DNA of 64,000 bases, from the NCBI GenBank assembly GCA_025331445.1, contig JAIWNE010000035.1:1-64000 (forward strand), in the 5' to 3' direction. Below the pieces are notes generated by a model. That model was not told the DNA's origin. It made no database searches and worked only from the letters and a program-made list of their open reading frames with translations. Position 1 is the first letter of the stretch. Each line of letters begins with the position of its first letter. A program made the translations under genes and the position numbers. This DNA is from Blakeslea trispora. Its lineage: Eukaryota > Mucoromycota > Mucoromycetes > Mucorales > Choanephoraceae. Positions 1-10,781 of this stretch are shown here, piece after piece.

Positions 1-81
1 GTGGTTATTTAAAAAGTGAGTGTGGAGAGTGGGGTGTATTTAAAAAGTGAGTGTGAAAAGTGAGTGCGCCAAGTATTACTC
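1..81. mobile_element. Terminal inverted repeat of a second MULE-like element (partial, cut by window edge)
   Basis: These 81 bases match, with few differences, the outer part of the right inverted repeat of the complete MULE at 7867-12695: the same GTGAGTGTG-rich blocks followed by the terminal CGCCAAGTATTACTC. Orientation is that of a right end, so the body of this copy lies to the left of the window. The following nine bases (82-90) do not match the flanks of the other copy. It could be a full element or a solo or MITE-like end; the window cannot say. Confidence 0.8.
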
Positions 82-99
82 TAAAAGAATTCAGACGAA

Positions 100-720
100 A
101 AAAAAAATGTATTTTCATGGATGAACAGGGTTTATTTCAATATGCGAAAGAATTACATGTGGACCAGAAAATCAGAGCGTACAGTTGTTAAGCTACCTCA
201 GACGAAAGCTGCTTCTCATACAATCATGGTGCTATATCTTCAAAGGGCGTCATTCATATTGCATTGAGAAAGCCTCCTCTCCATCTGCGAAAGATAGAAA
301 GAAACGAAAGGACAATAACGGCAAGAAGAGGGCAGTCGAGCAAGAGGCCGGCACTCTGCTTTTGACTACTCGCAGAAGCCTCCTCCAAAGGAAGCCACTT
401 TTGCTTATTATACAAAGTGTGTCAATAATCCTTGACATTCTAGATGATGTGGGAGATATAAAGAGTCTTTTTTTTGGTGATGGACAATTGCTCTACTCAT
501 GGATCTAAATTTTTCCAACATAAATCTTGAAAAAGTTGTTAAAGGTTTGTGTGTTTGCTGACACACTCCCCAGAACTTGACGCAATGGAACAGTTCTGCT
601 CTCTCATCAAAGGAAAAAAAATGAAGCGTGACAAACTTTTGCAGTCAGAGACCATGTCCAATAGAATCAAGGATGTCTGTGAGCAAGTTCTTATTGAGTG
701 ACCTGTGGTTTTGCAAACTA
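100..720 (+). pseudogene. Decayed IS630/Tc1-mariner-type transposase (DDE part)
   Basis: Reading across several frames gives the landmarks of a Tc1/IS630-type DDE domain in the right order. FMDEQG (the first Asp region) is near 108, GAISSKGVIHIALRKP near 225-275, a VLDILDDVGDIK-like helix near 430, a DNCSTH remnant of the second Asp near 480, and SPELDAMEQFCSLIK (usually SPELNPIEQFWSxLK) near 570-600. At least three frameshifts and several stops separate these blocks, so the copy is dead. The N-terminal helix-turn-helix is not visible. The best single reading frame, 185-508, covers only the central part. Confidence 0.75.
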
Positions 721-759
721 TTCAAAAAGTCAAATCTCGAAATGTTACGATAGAATTCC

Positions 760-1375
760 TTCTAAATATACGTTCTAAGAAACAAACAAATAAAAAAAGA
801 AAGAATTTGAACAACAAAAAAAAGTTATTTGGTAGGAAAAGGTAACGCAAACAACAAGGTTAGATAGAGATTATTCTCATACCATTATCATGGTGACATG
901 TTTGAATAAAGAAAGTGCTTTTTTTTTTCAATTTTGGCGGGTTACTCTCAACTTATACTAATTATGAATGAAACTCTAGTCAATTTTACATACACGGATG
1001 AGGATGGTGAACATTTCCGAATTATTTTCAAAGTTTGAATTTAGAAGGTTACGGAGAACACGATTTATTGCGTTTTATATACCGAGTTTTAACAAACAAT
1101 CATATGTAAGCACAACTAGGTGAGAAGGCTGTCATAGCAGTGAAATTTGCCAGAAACAAAAGTAGAAGCTTAAAAGTTATAGAAAAGAGACAAGGAAAAA
1201 AAATATTGGTTCCAGACGAGACATTATGTTCACACTCCAAGGTTAAGGAGTTGGGATTCAGTGAAGGTGGAAAGGACATAGTACTTTCTATTGATGAAAA
1301 TACCTTGATGACGGGTTGTTTAAACTATTAAAAACACAGAGAGACATTTTCTCTATTTTTTATCGACACAAATCT
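760..1375. other. AT-rich stretch without recognisable gene
   Basis: Between two transposase relics. A 63-codon frame at 1140-1331 is lysine-rich and begins with an ordinary ATG-like context, but nothing in it is recognisable and there is no flanking gene structure. I treat the stretch as decayed repeat or spacer DNA. Confidence 0.4.
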
Positions 1376-1379
1376 TCTC

Positions 1380-2140
1380 GAATCAGTCAACTCGTTTCTT
1401 GTAATGAGTAAGGAGAAGTGGTAGTTGAAGATCAGTTTCGTTGCCCGGCAAAGATACCTTGAAAATGGTCAGCCGTAACGTCAGCAAAGGTATACGGGTA
1501 ATACTCGGATCAGGTGAAAACGATATTTGTTCAATGAAAGGCTTAGAATGGAGTTTGTTGATAGCAATTTATAATTTGACGATTTGAAATGAAGACCAAG
1601 GCCATGAATATCACTAAAATGAACGTCACTACATGCGTCACCTGTTATAGAAGATAATGTCTCTTCTTTCATCAAGCGATGACGCTTTATTCTTTCCTTT
1701 CACCAAGACCCAAAACTGTTCAATAGGATTTAGTTCAGGCGAAGAAGGGAAGGAGAGATACATTACTCTATAACCTCTAGCTTTGATTTTTTTTGAATCA
1801 TCGGCTTCGACTTGTAAATACTAGCACTATCTATCACAAAATAGCTGGCCATTAAAGATTCATCCTCATCCATAATAGTAAGGAGCTCGTTGACAAACTT
1901 GATGAAATGAGCAGTTTTTGTATTTTTTTTTCTTTGGAGCTGGTTTTACATCAACTGCACTGGTGTCATCCTCCTGATCTCCCTTCATCGTCTTTAGTCT
2001 CAGCTACGGCCCCTTTTTCTTTCCACGGTTCTTCTTTTTTTTTTTTTAGCAATACTGTCTGTTTCAGGTTTGGAAGAGGGGCTTTTTCAAAACGACATGA
2101 AGTACTACAGACGAATGAATGATTCCAATATATATAAAAA
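1380..2140 (-). pseudogene. Decayed IS630/Tc1-mariner-type transposase (reverse strand)
   Basis: On the minus strand, starting near 2140, pieces of a KGxAVAET-type segment appear, then HFIKFVNELLTIMDEDE and SYFVIDSASIYKSKPMI (the usual VxDNAxIHK block) at about 1800-1920. Next come SSPELNPIEQFW across a frame change near 1700-1740, and a helix RLMKEETLSSITGDACSDV near 1620-1680. Together they form the second half of a Tc1/IS630 DDE domain, with Asn replaced by Ser at the second Asp block and several frameshifts. It faces the relic at 2150-3160. Confidence 0.7.
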
Positions 2141-2149
2141 AATACAAAG

Positions 2150-3160
2150 CAGATCAGATTGAGCAATTTATCGAAATTCTTTCAGGAAGAGGGTCCATCT
2201 GTTCCAAAAGCTGTTGCGGTGCCCAATATACCTCGCTCTAGCGCGTATAGGATATTGGATGAATTCAATAGTGGCGAAGGGCTTGTGCCTCCGGACACAA
2301 CTTTTCCAGAAACTTGTCGAATTTCTGATGATTCTTCTTGACAAGAACTCATCCATTGTTTTTGAGGAAAACCAGATCAGAGCTTTTGAAACACTTTTCA
2401 GACGTAGATAGATAGCTATTTCAAGCCTTTATACCCATTTTCGAGAGAAGGGTTTTGTAAGTTGGAAGCAGATATGCATTAGAAAGAAATTTATCAAGAA
2501 CTTTAGATCTTTCCCATCATATAGTAGTAGCAAGTATTGATTTTTTTTTTTGAAGAACTGCGTTTTCGTAGATGAAGCGGGTTTTCATTCACAGATGATG
2601 AGAGGTCGAGTTTGTTTGAAAACAAAAGTTAAGGTTCATAATCAAAGACATGTCAATATTAGTATCGTCATCTGTATAATTGCTAGAGGTATCATTGGTT
2701 TTCTAGAGTTGAACCATTAAAGAAACACAAAGTTACACAGCTTGAAAATGATTATCATCAGGATGAATGCAGCTCAAATTAGAAGCCCAAGCCTGTAAAA
2801 AAAAATGTTTGATAGCGCATCTCATGAAGTCGGTTATAGGTGTGATGGATCGAAATAATATGAAGGGTTATTTTGTTTTGATAGATATGTAGCTCCAAGA
2901 TGTATTGTTGAAGATGCTATAGACGCCCGAGGATACAAACCACAATGAATGCCATCATATCATTTTTTTTTTTTTGAAAAGTGCTGGTTCAAAATCAAGA
3001 AAAACATTAGACAAAAACCCGCTCGAAAAAGGCGATGAGCTAATCCCCTCGCATTAATGAAGCAAGCAAAACTGTCAAAACACAGGTTTGTTTGGGTTGG
3101 GTTAAGCACGCTACATCGTACTGGGATAGATGTTTACAAAGAGATCAATCTGAAACAAAG
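2150..3160 (+). pseudogene. Decayed IS630-like transposase with N-terminal helix-turn-helix
   Basis: The N-terminal HTH is readable at 2158-2300 across frames (IEQFIE, then VPKAVAVPNIPRSSAYRILDEFNSG). A second helical block, SSIVFEENQIRAFETLF, lies near 2340-2400. The DDE part follows at 2560-3150: a FVDEAGFHSQMMRGR-type block broken by stops, a KGYFVLIDM remnant of the second Asp block, the DARGYKP turn, a CWFKIKKNIRQKP block (the usual CWxKVKxxIRRxP), and a degraded C-terminal tail. Multiple stops and indels show it is inactive. Its length is close to a whole element of roughly 1 kb, but I could not identify its inverted repeats. Confidence 0.75.
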
Positions 3161-3164
3161 CTTA

Positions 3165-3860
3165 CCGCTTTTTTCCCATTTAGATAATGAAGTCTGGATA
3201 TGCAACTGTGTCTTTGTCTAACTGTCAGGGATTGATGTTCATTCAAGTAAGTAAAAAGGGGGATTTATAAAATTAAGAGAAACATATTCATGTGCAATTG
3301 TATAAGTTAAATGCAAGTCAAAGCATTTATTTGTGTGAGCATCTTTACTTCTTTTCTAATAATGAGCTAAGTAACCTCAATGTCTTTTATCATACAGTCT
3401 TCTTGATTTCTTATTTCGCTTAACGTCTAATAAACAGACATACAGCTATGGTTTGAAATATTTACAGATAGTGAGCTATGCTACATTGGGAGTGATTGTT
3501 TTATAGAAGGGAAAATGGGCAAACATTGCTCAGTAGAACTTGCGGGAAAATAGTCAAGGAAAGGTACTAGATACAAAGCCATAAAGAAATCAACTGGAAA
3601 CATAGTATAGAGTAAGCCCAGCATGGTGATCTTGCAGAACACTCTTGAAGCGATCCAGTGATCTTCTGTTTGGCGAACACACTTTTGAATTGGTTCTTCA
3701 CCTGCCGCAGACTAGCAAGCCAAAGGAGAAACAGACCAGATAAGATATTCTCGGTGATGACACTTGACCTGAGATATAGAATATTAGTTATACTTATTGA
3801 CCGTTTGACAAAAATCTAATACTTATGAATGCAAACCACAGTAAAAGAAGAAGAAGTATA
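3165..3860. other. Intergenic stretch, nothing recognisable
   Basis: About 700 AT-rich bases with no long open frame, no transposase motif and no RNA gene that I can see. It separates the last IS630-like relic from the tandem duplication. Confidence 0.4.
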
Positions 3861-3863
3861 GAA

Positions 3864-4233
3864 AGACTCTCTGCATCCTCACGTAGGGTTGAACGTACGC
3901 TTACGACGACATCAACTAGACCCTGTGTGTTAATGGAAAGATGCTAACCATTAAGAATCTAGTTGACTTGGCAGAGGGGACAAAGCCTGCATCAAATTGC
4001 TCCTGTGTTGAACGTGCACAATTTTATAGCTGGTTAAGTTGTCTTTCAACAATAGACTCTCTGCATCCTCACGTAGGGTTGAACGTACGCTTACGACGAC
4101 ATCAACTAGACCCTGTGTGTTAATGGAAAGATGCTAACCATTAAGAATCTAGTTGACTTGGCAGAGGGACAAAGCCTGCATCAAATTGCTCCTGTGTTGA
4201 ACGTGCACAATTTTATAGCTGGTTAAGTTGTCT
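3864..4233. repeat. Near-perfect tandem duplication, period about 190 bases
   Basis: The block starting AGACTCTCTGCATCC at 3864 is repeated from 4054. The copies stay aligned to GGTTAAGTTGTCT (ending near 4044 and 4233) with one visible difference, a run of four G against three G near 3975 and 4166. A nine-base spacer (TTCAACAAT) separates them. High identity suggests a recent duplication. Each copy carries related short words GAACGTACGC and GAACGTGCAC. No coding function is evident. Confidence 0.9.
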
Positions 4234-4417
4234 ATTGGCATACTTGAAAGAAAAAACCTTTTTCAGCAAACACGACTACACCTGAAATAAAATCGGACCT
4301 CCAAAGTCCCTCGTTGCAAACAAATGTTTGTCCGTTTCAAGGTGTGACGTCGCATTCATCCTTGATTAATCTTTGATTAAAATAAGTTATATTCGCTTTC
4401 CTTTTTCCTCAAAAAAG

Positions 4418-6252
4418 ATGTCAAATAAGCGCTCCTCCTGTAGTGCTTCCGTTGATCAAGCCAGACCAAAAAAGATCAGAATCAACGGACTTAGCAAAAA
4501 CTACAAATTTCTAAAATGGGTAGAAGCAAGCCTTCAGAGATCGCCTCCTGGGTTAGAGTATTTTTCGTTTGCAGAGCAATTTGAGGGGACAGAAGAAGCC
4601 ACAAACACCAATTACAAGGATTTACTTTTGACCCTTCAAAGCCACCAAAGTAATAGACTGACCAACATTGCCCATAGTGCTGAAATCGCTTTTAATGTAT
4701 ATGCATATTAAATTTTGAACTTGTTGACAGCCATTAACTTGCTTTTGCTATATCATAGACCCGACGCAATAAAAACTCAGTTTTTGGAAAGCAATACATG
4801 AATTACTGGGAAACCCGCAAAGATCAAGCCTTGGAAGCAAATATCAATAATGACGTTCGTACTACTGTCTCCTCCATTCAACAGTTAGTAAACCAAAGCA
4901 TCAGAGAAAAAGCCAAAAGCGTAAGAAATGGTAACAAGTATCCATTATCGCTTAATATTAACATTGTTATATAATTAGGCATTTTGCCGTTCCTCATCAT
5001 CTCCTGGATCTCAATCTTCTGACTTGGAATTTCCTGACTCCACATCTCTTAGCTCTGATTCCCTTGACCCTTCATCTTCTGCCTCTGCATCTGCATCTTC
5101 TAGCTCCTCAACTTCTGACATACCTATAAGCGAGAATATAGCAAAAGCATTAGTACAAGCCTCTAATCTAGCATCCAATGTGTAAGTCGCAATCATAACT
5201 TTATCTCATTAATTTTCTAATTAATTTCTACATAGGGTTGGACACTTAAACATTATCGATCTATCATCAGATTCAGTTGTAGAGACATTGAAAGAACATA
5301 TTACAGAAGAAGAGTACATGGACATCATTTCTTCAATTAAAACCGAACAAGTGGAATTATCAAAAAATGCGAATGAGTTGATCAAAGCTATTAAATCAAT
5401 TAATAGTTTCTCCTGCAAAAATTTGCGAAACACCTTATACAAGCATGGATACCAGTGTGATTATGACCCAATAGCAGAATATGATACCGGAATCGTTGAG
5501 AATTTATTACAACATTTGTAAGAAGCCTGTTGATACACTATTCCTTATCGTCTTGTTACTTACTAACACAACATATAGCCTCGACCTGATTGAATCACCC
5601 AACAACCCTCTTAATTCCAAATCACTTGAAAGGACAGCAGCAGTGCATACGAGCATAATCATCATAAATCGACTGTTTCTTTCCGTCAACGATATCATTG
5701 AATTGGGTTGGCTGGAGAGGGAGTATTATGCAACTCACAAAACGAAATGGGACGGAGTTCTTTTCAAGGTCGATGACCATAAGATCTCCCCTGGTTTCGT
5801 AGAGTTTTCTGGCGGTGTAAACAGCAGCACTACTGTAACAAAAGAGCGACGTGATTTAGAAAAATTGTACAGCAAAATTATCGATGTTATGAATGGATAC
5901 TCTCCGAAAATAAGGAAAAACAGTTTCTGTATAAGATTTTACGGTAAGGCCTTTCTTTTGTATGGATCATTTACTCTCTAATCGTGCTAGAGACATATGT
6001 CGAAAGTCTCATCCCGAAGTTCGATCGCGGTTGAATTTTGGGATGAGATTTTCGACATACATCTCCATTTCAAAAATAGAAAACACGATTTTCTTTGAAC
6101 AGTTAAGCGTTTACAAAAAGACAATGTTCAGGATTCAACACGTAGCAATCACAATACCAACAACCGTAAGATTACTCGTTAAGTTTGCTAATGAAATCCC
6201 TAAGATAATAGCATGGAGGAATGCCGTTGTCAAACATGTTGAGCAGTTCTGA
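4418..6252 (+). CDS. Uncharacterised six-exon protein of a probable Mucorales-restricted family
   Basis: A spliced model of about 487 residues uses exons 4418-4696, 4759-4920, 4979-5181, 5236-5517, 5579-5943 and 6080-6252. All junctions are GT-AG and in phase. The start ATG at 4418 has A at -3. The N-terminal third is basic, then a Ser/Asp-rich low-complexity linker (exon 3). The C-terminal half is a compact domain with WDGVLFKV, SPGFVEFSGGV, a KLYSKIIDVM helix, FCIRFY and FFEQL, and a closing helix KIIAWRNAVVKHVEQF. From memory such domains recur in many hypothetical proteins of Mucor and Rhizopus; I cannot name a function. The acidic residues in WDGV and FVEFSGG could suit a PD-(D/E)XK-like fold, which is a guess. 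It sits alone among transposon debris, so a repeat-borne or rapidly duplicating gene is possible. Confidence 0.65.
5997..6058. repeat. 19-base inverted repeat inside intron 5 of the preceding gene
   Basis: The arms ATGTCGAAAGTCTCATCCC (5997-6015) and GGGATGAGATTTTCGACAT (6040-6058) pair with one mismatch around a 24-base loop. The structure lies wholly inside the last intron (5944-6079), which is the longest intron of this gene. It could form a strong intronic RNA hairpin. Confidence 0.85.
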
Positions 6253-6557
6253 TTTTTTTTTTTTAAAAAAAAATAAAGGATTACTTCACCACCAAAGGTT
6301 TTAGATTGTAAAAAAGGAAACTTAACTTTTTGGAAGCTAGTCATTGGCTGAAAGCTTTGATGTTCCCCTGTGCGATAGTTGAAAACCATTTGGCAAAGAA
6401 TTATTCGTTGGGACTTTGGGATTACTAACACGTTTTGAAACAAAAGCAAAATAAAGCCATCAGTAAATGAGAAAATTTAAACGGAATTCTATTTGAACTT
6501 AGAGAAATTAAAGATTTATAGATAAAAGCATAGGAACATAAGTAATAACATAATTAA
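6253..6557. other. Intergenic stretch, nothing recognisable
   Basis: AT-rich spacer opening with a T-run/A-run (6251-6270) just after the stop codon of the upstream gene, plausibly its 3' processing region. No gene is seen. Confidence 0.4.
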
Positions 6558-6662
6558 GGGCATAGGTGAGGGCATAGGTGAGGGCATAGGTGAGGGTATA
6601 GGTGAGGGCATAGGTGAGGGTATAGGTGAGGGCATAGGTGAGGGTATATGTGAGGGTATATA
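6558..6662. repeat. 12-base minisatellite, about 8-9 copies
   Basis: The unit GGGCATAGGTGA, with variants GGGTATAGGTGA and a final GGGTATATGTGA, is repeated head-to-tail. The last copies merge into GGGTATATAAACATAATGGAGGGCATAG. It begins 47 bases beyond the stop codon of the Plavaka-like transposase remnant. The array could be read as a Pro-Ser-Pro-Met repeat on the minus strand, but that frame has no other support. Confidence 0.9.
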
Positions 6663-6708
6663 AACATAATGGAGGGCATAGAAGAGGAAAGGAAGGTTAA
6701 AAGAAGGC

Positions 6709-7866
6709 TTAATTGGAGAGGAAATTGGTATAGTATTTGAAATACCAGTAAATTCCAAACTTGCTTAAGTTGATTAGTTGGTAGTTGTCCAACCGAGTGT
6801 GCATATCAAGTAAGCATTCGAGGCGAACTTGCCTATAGTCAATAAGTTCTCTCGTAGGTAACGCCCTGAGAACATTGATTAGTCTATCATTGGCAGAAGC
6901 CGGTTGTACTTGATAGACTTGCATAAAACCATCGACGTAAACGCCAACTTGGAGCAAAGAAGGATGTTGTATCTGTTTAAACAGTGCAAACAATCCGTTG
7001 CATACCTTGATATTATCATTGTGATAATCATTGTTATCAACAAAGTCTCGAGTTCCCCCAAAGAAATGTTGATAAAAGTCTTGTGCATGTGTGTCAACAA
7101 AATTTAGAACTCTTTGGCCAGTCTTGACTCTAAAGCCATCTTGAGTCAACCAAGAGCCACCATCTACAACATGTCTCATAGCTGCTTGCTTGCCAAACTT
7201 AACAGCCAATTGTCTTGGAACTTCGGCTTTGTTTGTATGTTCAATGTACTCCCTGATGTGCTTGTTGAACTGCTCCCCTTTTTCTGTCTCAAAGTTCAAA
7301 GCTGTGCCAAAGCGTTTGATGTCTTGCGATAAGTGAGTAAGGAAATGGGTTTTGGGCTTCAGGTGATACTTGACATGCTTGGTGTGTATGCAGTTTTGAT
7401 CATAGTCATAGAGTATGGCAACCAGTTCTCTAGATACTTGGCCTACTACTTCTACATAATGGTTAAAGCCTTGTGGTACTTGCTTTACAAAAAGAAGGGA
7501 GCATAGCTTTCCGAGCTGGCCAAAACAAGGAATCATGTACTTGAGATTTCCTGTTGCGTTAGGAAACACTGCGACTAAAATCACGGGAAGTATTTGAAGC
7601 AATACTTTGAAGTCTCTTCCCAAGAAAGACTCAACATGCTGAAGCTTTCTACTCAGCTTTCTAGAGAAGCCTTTTGAGTGCTTGTAATAATCAAGAGCCG
7701 TCGTTATTTTGGTCAGTTGCGCTTTGGTAGCAATGATTTTAACGAGGTCTGTTATCAAGTACTTCGACACACCTAGCAATACTGTATGAAGGATTTCAGT
7801 TGGAGTATCCTGTTGTGGATCAAAAGACTTCAATTGCAAGAGAGCACTTGTGTTAGTGTCTTTAAA
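6709..7866 (-). pseudogene. C-terminal part of a Plavaka/CACTA-like transposase, truncated by the MULE end
   Basis: One open frame of about 385 codons reads on the minus strand from the MULE boundary (7866) to a stop at 6709. Its first host-derived residues lead into DTPTEILHTVLLGVSKYL, a hallmark I associate with Plavaka-type DDE transposases of the CACTA/EnSpm superfamily. Further on come FPNATGNLKYMIPCFGQLGK, HYVEVVGQ, a HLKPKTHFLTHL block with conserved His residues, and ALNFETEKGEQFNKHIREY. There is no in-frame stop over this length, so the copy was intact until recently. The catalytic N-terminal part is absent because the sequence switches abruptly to the MULE terminal repeat, and the missing half is not found on the other side of the MULE. 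Confidence 0.75.
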
Positions 7867-8001
7867 GAGTAATACTTGGCGCACTCACTTTTCACACTCA
7901 CTTTTTAAATACACCCCACTTTCTACACTCACTTTTTTTGAGTTACACTTATTTTCTCTCCCCCCCCCATTTTTATATTAAAGAAGCGATGAGTGCCTTT
8001 T
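7867..8001. repeat. Left terminal inverted repeat of the MULE
   Basis: It is inverted relative to 12558-12695, with a handful of substitutions and small length differences in the C/G homopolymer and A-runs. Repeated ACTCACTTTT words inside may be transposase-binding sites, as subterminal repeats are in other MULEs. The transposase ATG follows 52 bases inside, so the repeat probably also holds the promoter. Confidence 0.9.
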
Positions 8002-8053
8002 GTCAAAGGTCCCTGAATTTATAATAAAAATGTCTTTTTAACTCAAAATCAAT

Positions 8054-10603
8054 ATGAGCGATACAGAAATCATAGATTGTACTTTGGAAACCACCAATAA
8101 TTGTTTGACTCAGGTTGATCATGTTTCTAATGGAAAAGACAACTATGAGGAATATAAAAGCTACTCCAAGTATATCGAAATGACAACTAAATTTGAAGAT
8201 AGATTCAGTCAAGGTTCATTATTTGACAGCTTGGATTCAGCCCGGGACGCTGCGATTCGTCTGGGTCTCAAGCATAACTGTCCCATGGTAACGCAGTCTT
8301 CTGTTTTGAAGACTGGACGTCTGACGATGGCATGTGTCCATAGTGGCAGCCACCGAGCTGCTAAAAAAGGCAATGTCAACAATCAAGATGAGACCTTGAT
8401 AAACAAAGAACAGGCCTCTACTAACAAAGATAAGTGCCCATGTTACTTTTATGGCTACGTATCCAAAAAGACTGGAAAGTTTGTCATCAAGAAATCAGAG
8501 TCAGCACACAATCATCACCTGGCTGCTAACCCTTCCACTTATCATGTCAATCGAACATTGAGTCCTGAAAATTATGGGATTGCTGCCAAATTGTTGCAAA
8601 CTAAAACATCCTCTAAAACTTTAGAGGTAAGATTCATCGATGTTTGTTCTTAGCACAACGCTTATGAAAATGCAAATTACAAACTGGTAGATTTTGAAGG
8701 TTGTTGGTGTTAACAACATCATCAAGAAGGACCTGGACAACATCAAGCAGCTTGCTGTTAAGAATGATGAAACAATCTCCAACTTCATTAGGCATCTTCA
8801 AAACAAGGGATATCAGGTCAACTATCATACTAATGAAGAAGATAGGGTAACAGCTATTTTCTTCATTCATAAAAATGCTTTGGATGAATTACGTCGTTTT
8901 CCAGAAGCTGTTGTTCTTGACACAACATACAACACAAATAAGCAGAAAATGAAACTGCTTAATTTTGTTGTTCCCAGTACGCTGGCTTCCAGAGAAGGAA
9001 AACAGAAAGGCAACCAGCTTGCCACGATACCTTTTGCTGCTGCCTGGCTTGATAGAGAAACCAGGGAAAGCTATTTGTGGGCTTTAAAGGCTCTCCGCAA
9101 CATTGCCTGGCCTTCTGGCTCAACTAATGAGCCCCCAAAGGTTTTCGTAACCGACAATGATGCTAGTCTTAGACATGCCATCAAGGAAGTTTTTCCTGAT
9201 GCCTTGAATGTCTTGTGTTATGTTCATATTAAGCACAACTTTATCAAAAAGTTTGTCGAAAACATGGTTTCAACCAAAGGTAGAGTTTGTTAGTTTCAGT
9301 TCTTCTTTCGCGAATCAATTACTTAGCATTTTGGTTTTAGATAAAGAAAAGCTTGAAGATAGACGTGAGAAGCTGAGCTACATCATCAATGATCTAGCAA
9401 TGCAATGCAAGAGTGAAGAAGACATTGCCGAATGCCAAGAGAGATACAAGAAGCTTGTCAAAGAAGAAGATCTTTTGAAACAAGGAGGCTCTGATGATTG
9501 TATAGAATACATGAATAGGTATTCCTCTCAATGACACATTCCAATATACAAACGATTAACACCTTTCGCTTTTGCAATAGAATGTTGTCTCAAAGACAGC
9601 ATTGGATCTCAGTTGACGTAGACAAGCATCTACATATGGGTTGTCGTACAACCAATCGTGTTGAGGGAACTCATGCTGCAATTCAGCATTTCAACAGAAC
9701 CTCTAATGGTTTCATCGGTTCTGTTACTGATAAAATTGACGAATGGTACCAAATCAGGGTAATTTAAACTTTAATGACTTGTAAAAAAAGCAATAACATC
9801 ATGCCTTCTACAGGAAAGTTACAGAAATTATCAGCAGGAAAAAGAAAGCCTTACTATCAGAAAAGAAGTCGTGCAGAGCCCTGTGTACGATTTCCTTCAA
9901 CCGTTGGTCAAAAGAATTACTGCTTTTGCATTGATCAAAATTAAGAATCATTTGATCAAAGGCTTGGCTTTGGACGAAGAAGGCAAACTAGAAGATGAAT
10001 GCTCCTGCTTCACAAGACTTTGTCTTAGGCTTCCTTGTAAGCACACACTAGTCAAGATAGTTAAGCTTGAAGGATGTGTTCCTCTGTCTGAAGTGCATGA
10101 AAGATGGCACATTATCTACAAAAGTGGCAAAGGTATATTTATAAGAGGTTTTCCATTGTTTCATCTCTAATTATTTTTCAGTAAGAAGAATAGGTGATGT
10201 TTCGAATGAAGACGAAAGCGAAGACAAGGATGTGGAAGAGGTAGACTTGACTGGGTCTGTAAACACAAAGTTGAATCAAATCTCAAGACGATCGTACCAA
10301 TTCGATTTGTTGGATCGATCAAAGAAGCAATATTTGCTTAAATTACATGCATCGTTCAACAAAATTGAAGAGCTTTTTACTGAGTCCGTCTCACACCAAG
10401 AGATGCAAGACATCTTAGATGATCTGCAAACTCTGGAAGAAAAAGCAATGAGAAACAATTTGGAAAAGAAGAAGAATCCTATTGTTTCAATGATTTCCAA
10501 AGGTCGCCCAAAAAGAGAAAGACGTTTGAAGAGTGGTGTTGAAAAAGCTGTTGAAACCTTTTTGGAAAAAAGAAAGAACATTCTGAAGTCAGAGAGTCTT
10601 TAG
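8054..10603 (+). CDS. MULE transposase (FAR1-type DNA-binding, MULE DDE, SWIM zinc finger)
   Basis: Exons 8054-8626, 8700-9279, 9341-9518, 9581-9758, 9814-10132 and 10182-10603 join in phase with GT-AG introns. Exon 1 holds a WRKY/GCM1-like FAR1 domain (SLFDSLDSARDAAIRLG, then CPCYFYGYV and a SAHNHHL motif). Exon 2 holds the MULE core: the first Asp is in VVLDTTYNTN, then PFAAAWLDRETRESYLWAL, the second Asp is in VFVTDNDASLRHA, and CYVHIKHNF follows. Exons 3-4 give the helical insert with CIEYMN and the CRTTNRVEGTHAAIQ block. Exon 5 carries the SWIM finger CSC-x9-CKH (CSCFTRLCLRLPCKH). The reading frame is intact up to a TAG at 10601. Downstream sequence stays open in the same frame and splices to the OTU domain, so this stop may be a recent mutation in a longer fusion protein. 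Confidence 0.85.
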
Positions 10604-10781
10604 AGGAAAAGAGAGCGTGAAAGCGACTCTCAGTTGATCAACAAAAAGCTCAAGCTGAATGCTGTTGTCGAGCAAAGAATTGAAGAAAAGAAGCATGAAG
10701 AAAAGAATGAATGTGACGAGCTGGGAAACAATGGTATAAATCACATAAAACATCAACGAAATTTACCTCAAACAACTTACA

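Noticed and set aside
1140..1331. 63-codon lysine-rich frame
   Set aside because: Too short and unsupported, between two decayed transposons.
6558..6662. CRISPR-like array
   Set aside because: Units of 12 bases are contiguous with no spacers, and the genome is eukaryotic.
6516..6758. Pro-Ser-Pro-Met repeat protein on the minus strand
   Set aside because: It is only the translation of the 12-base minisatellite, overlaps the end of the transposase remnant in another frame and has no gene context.
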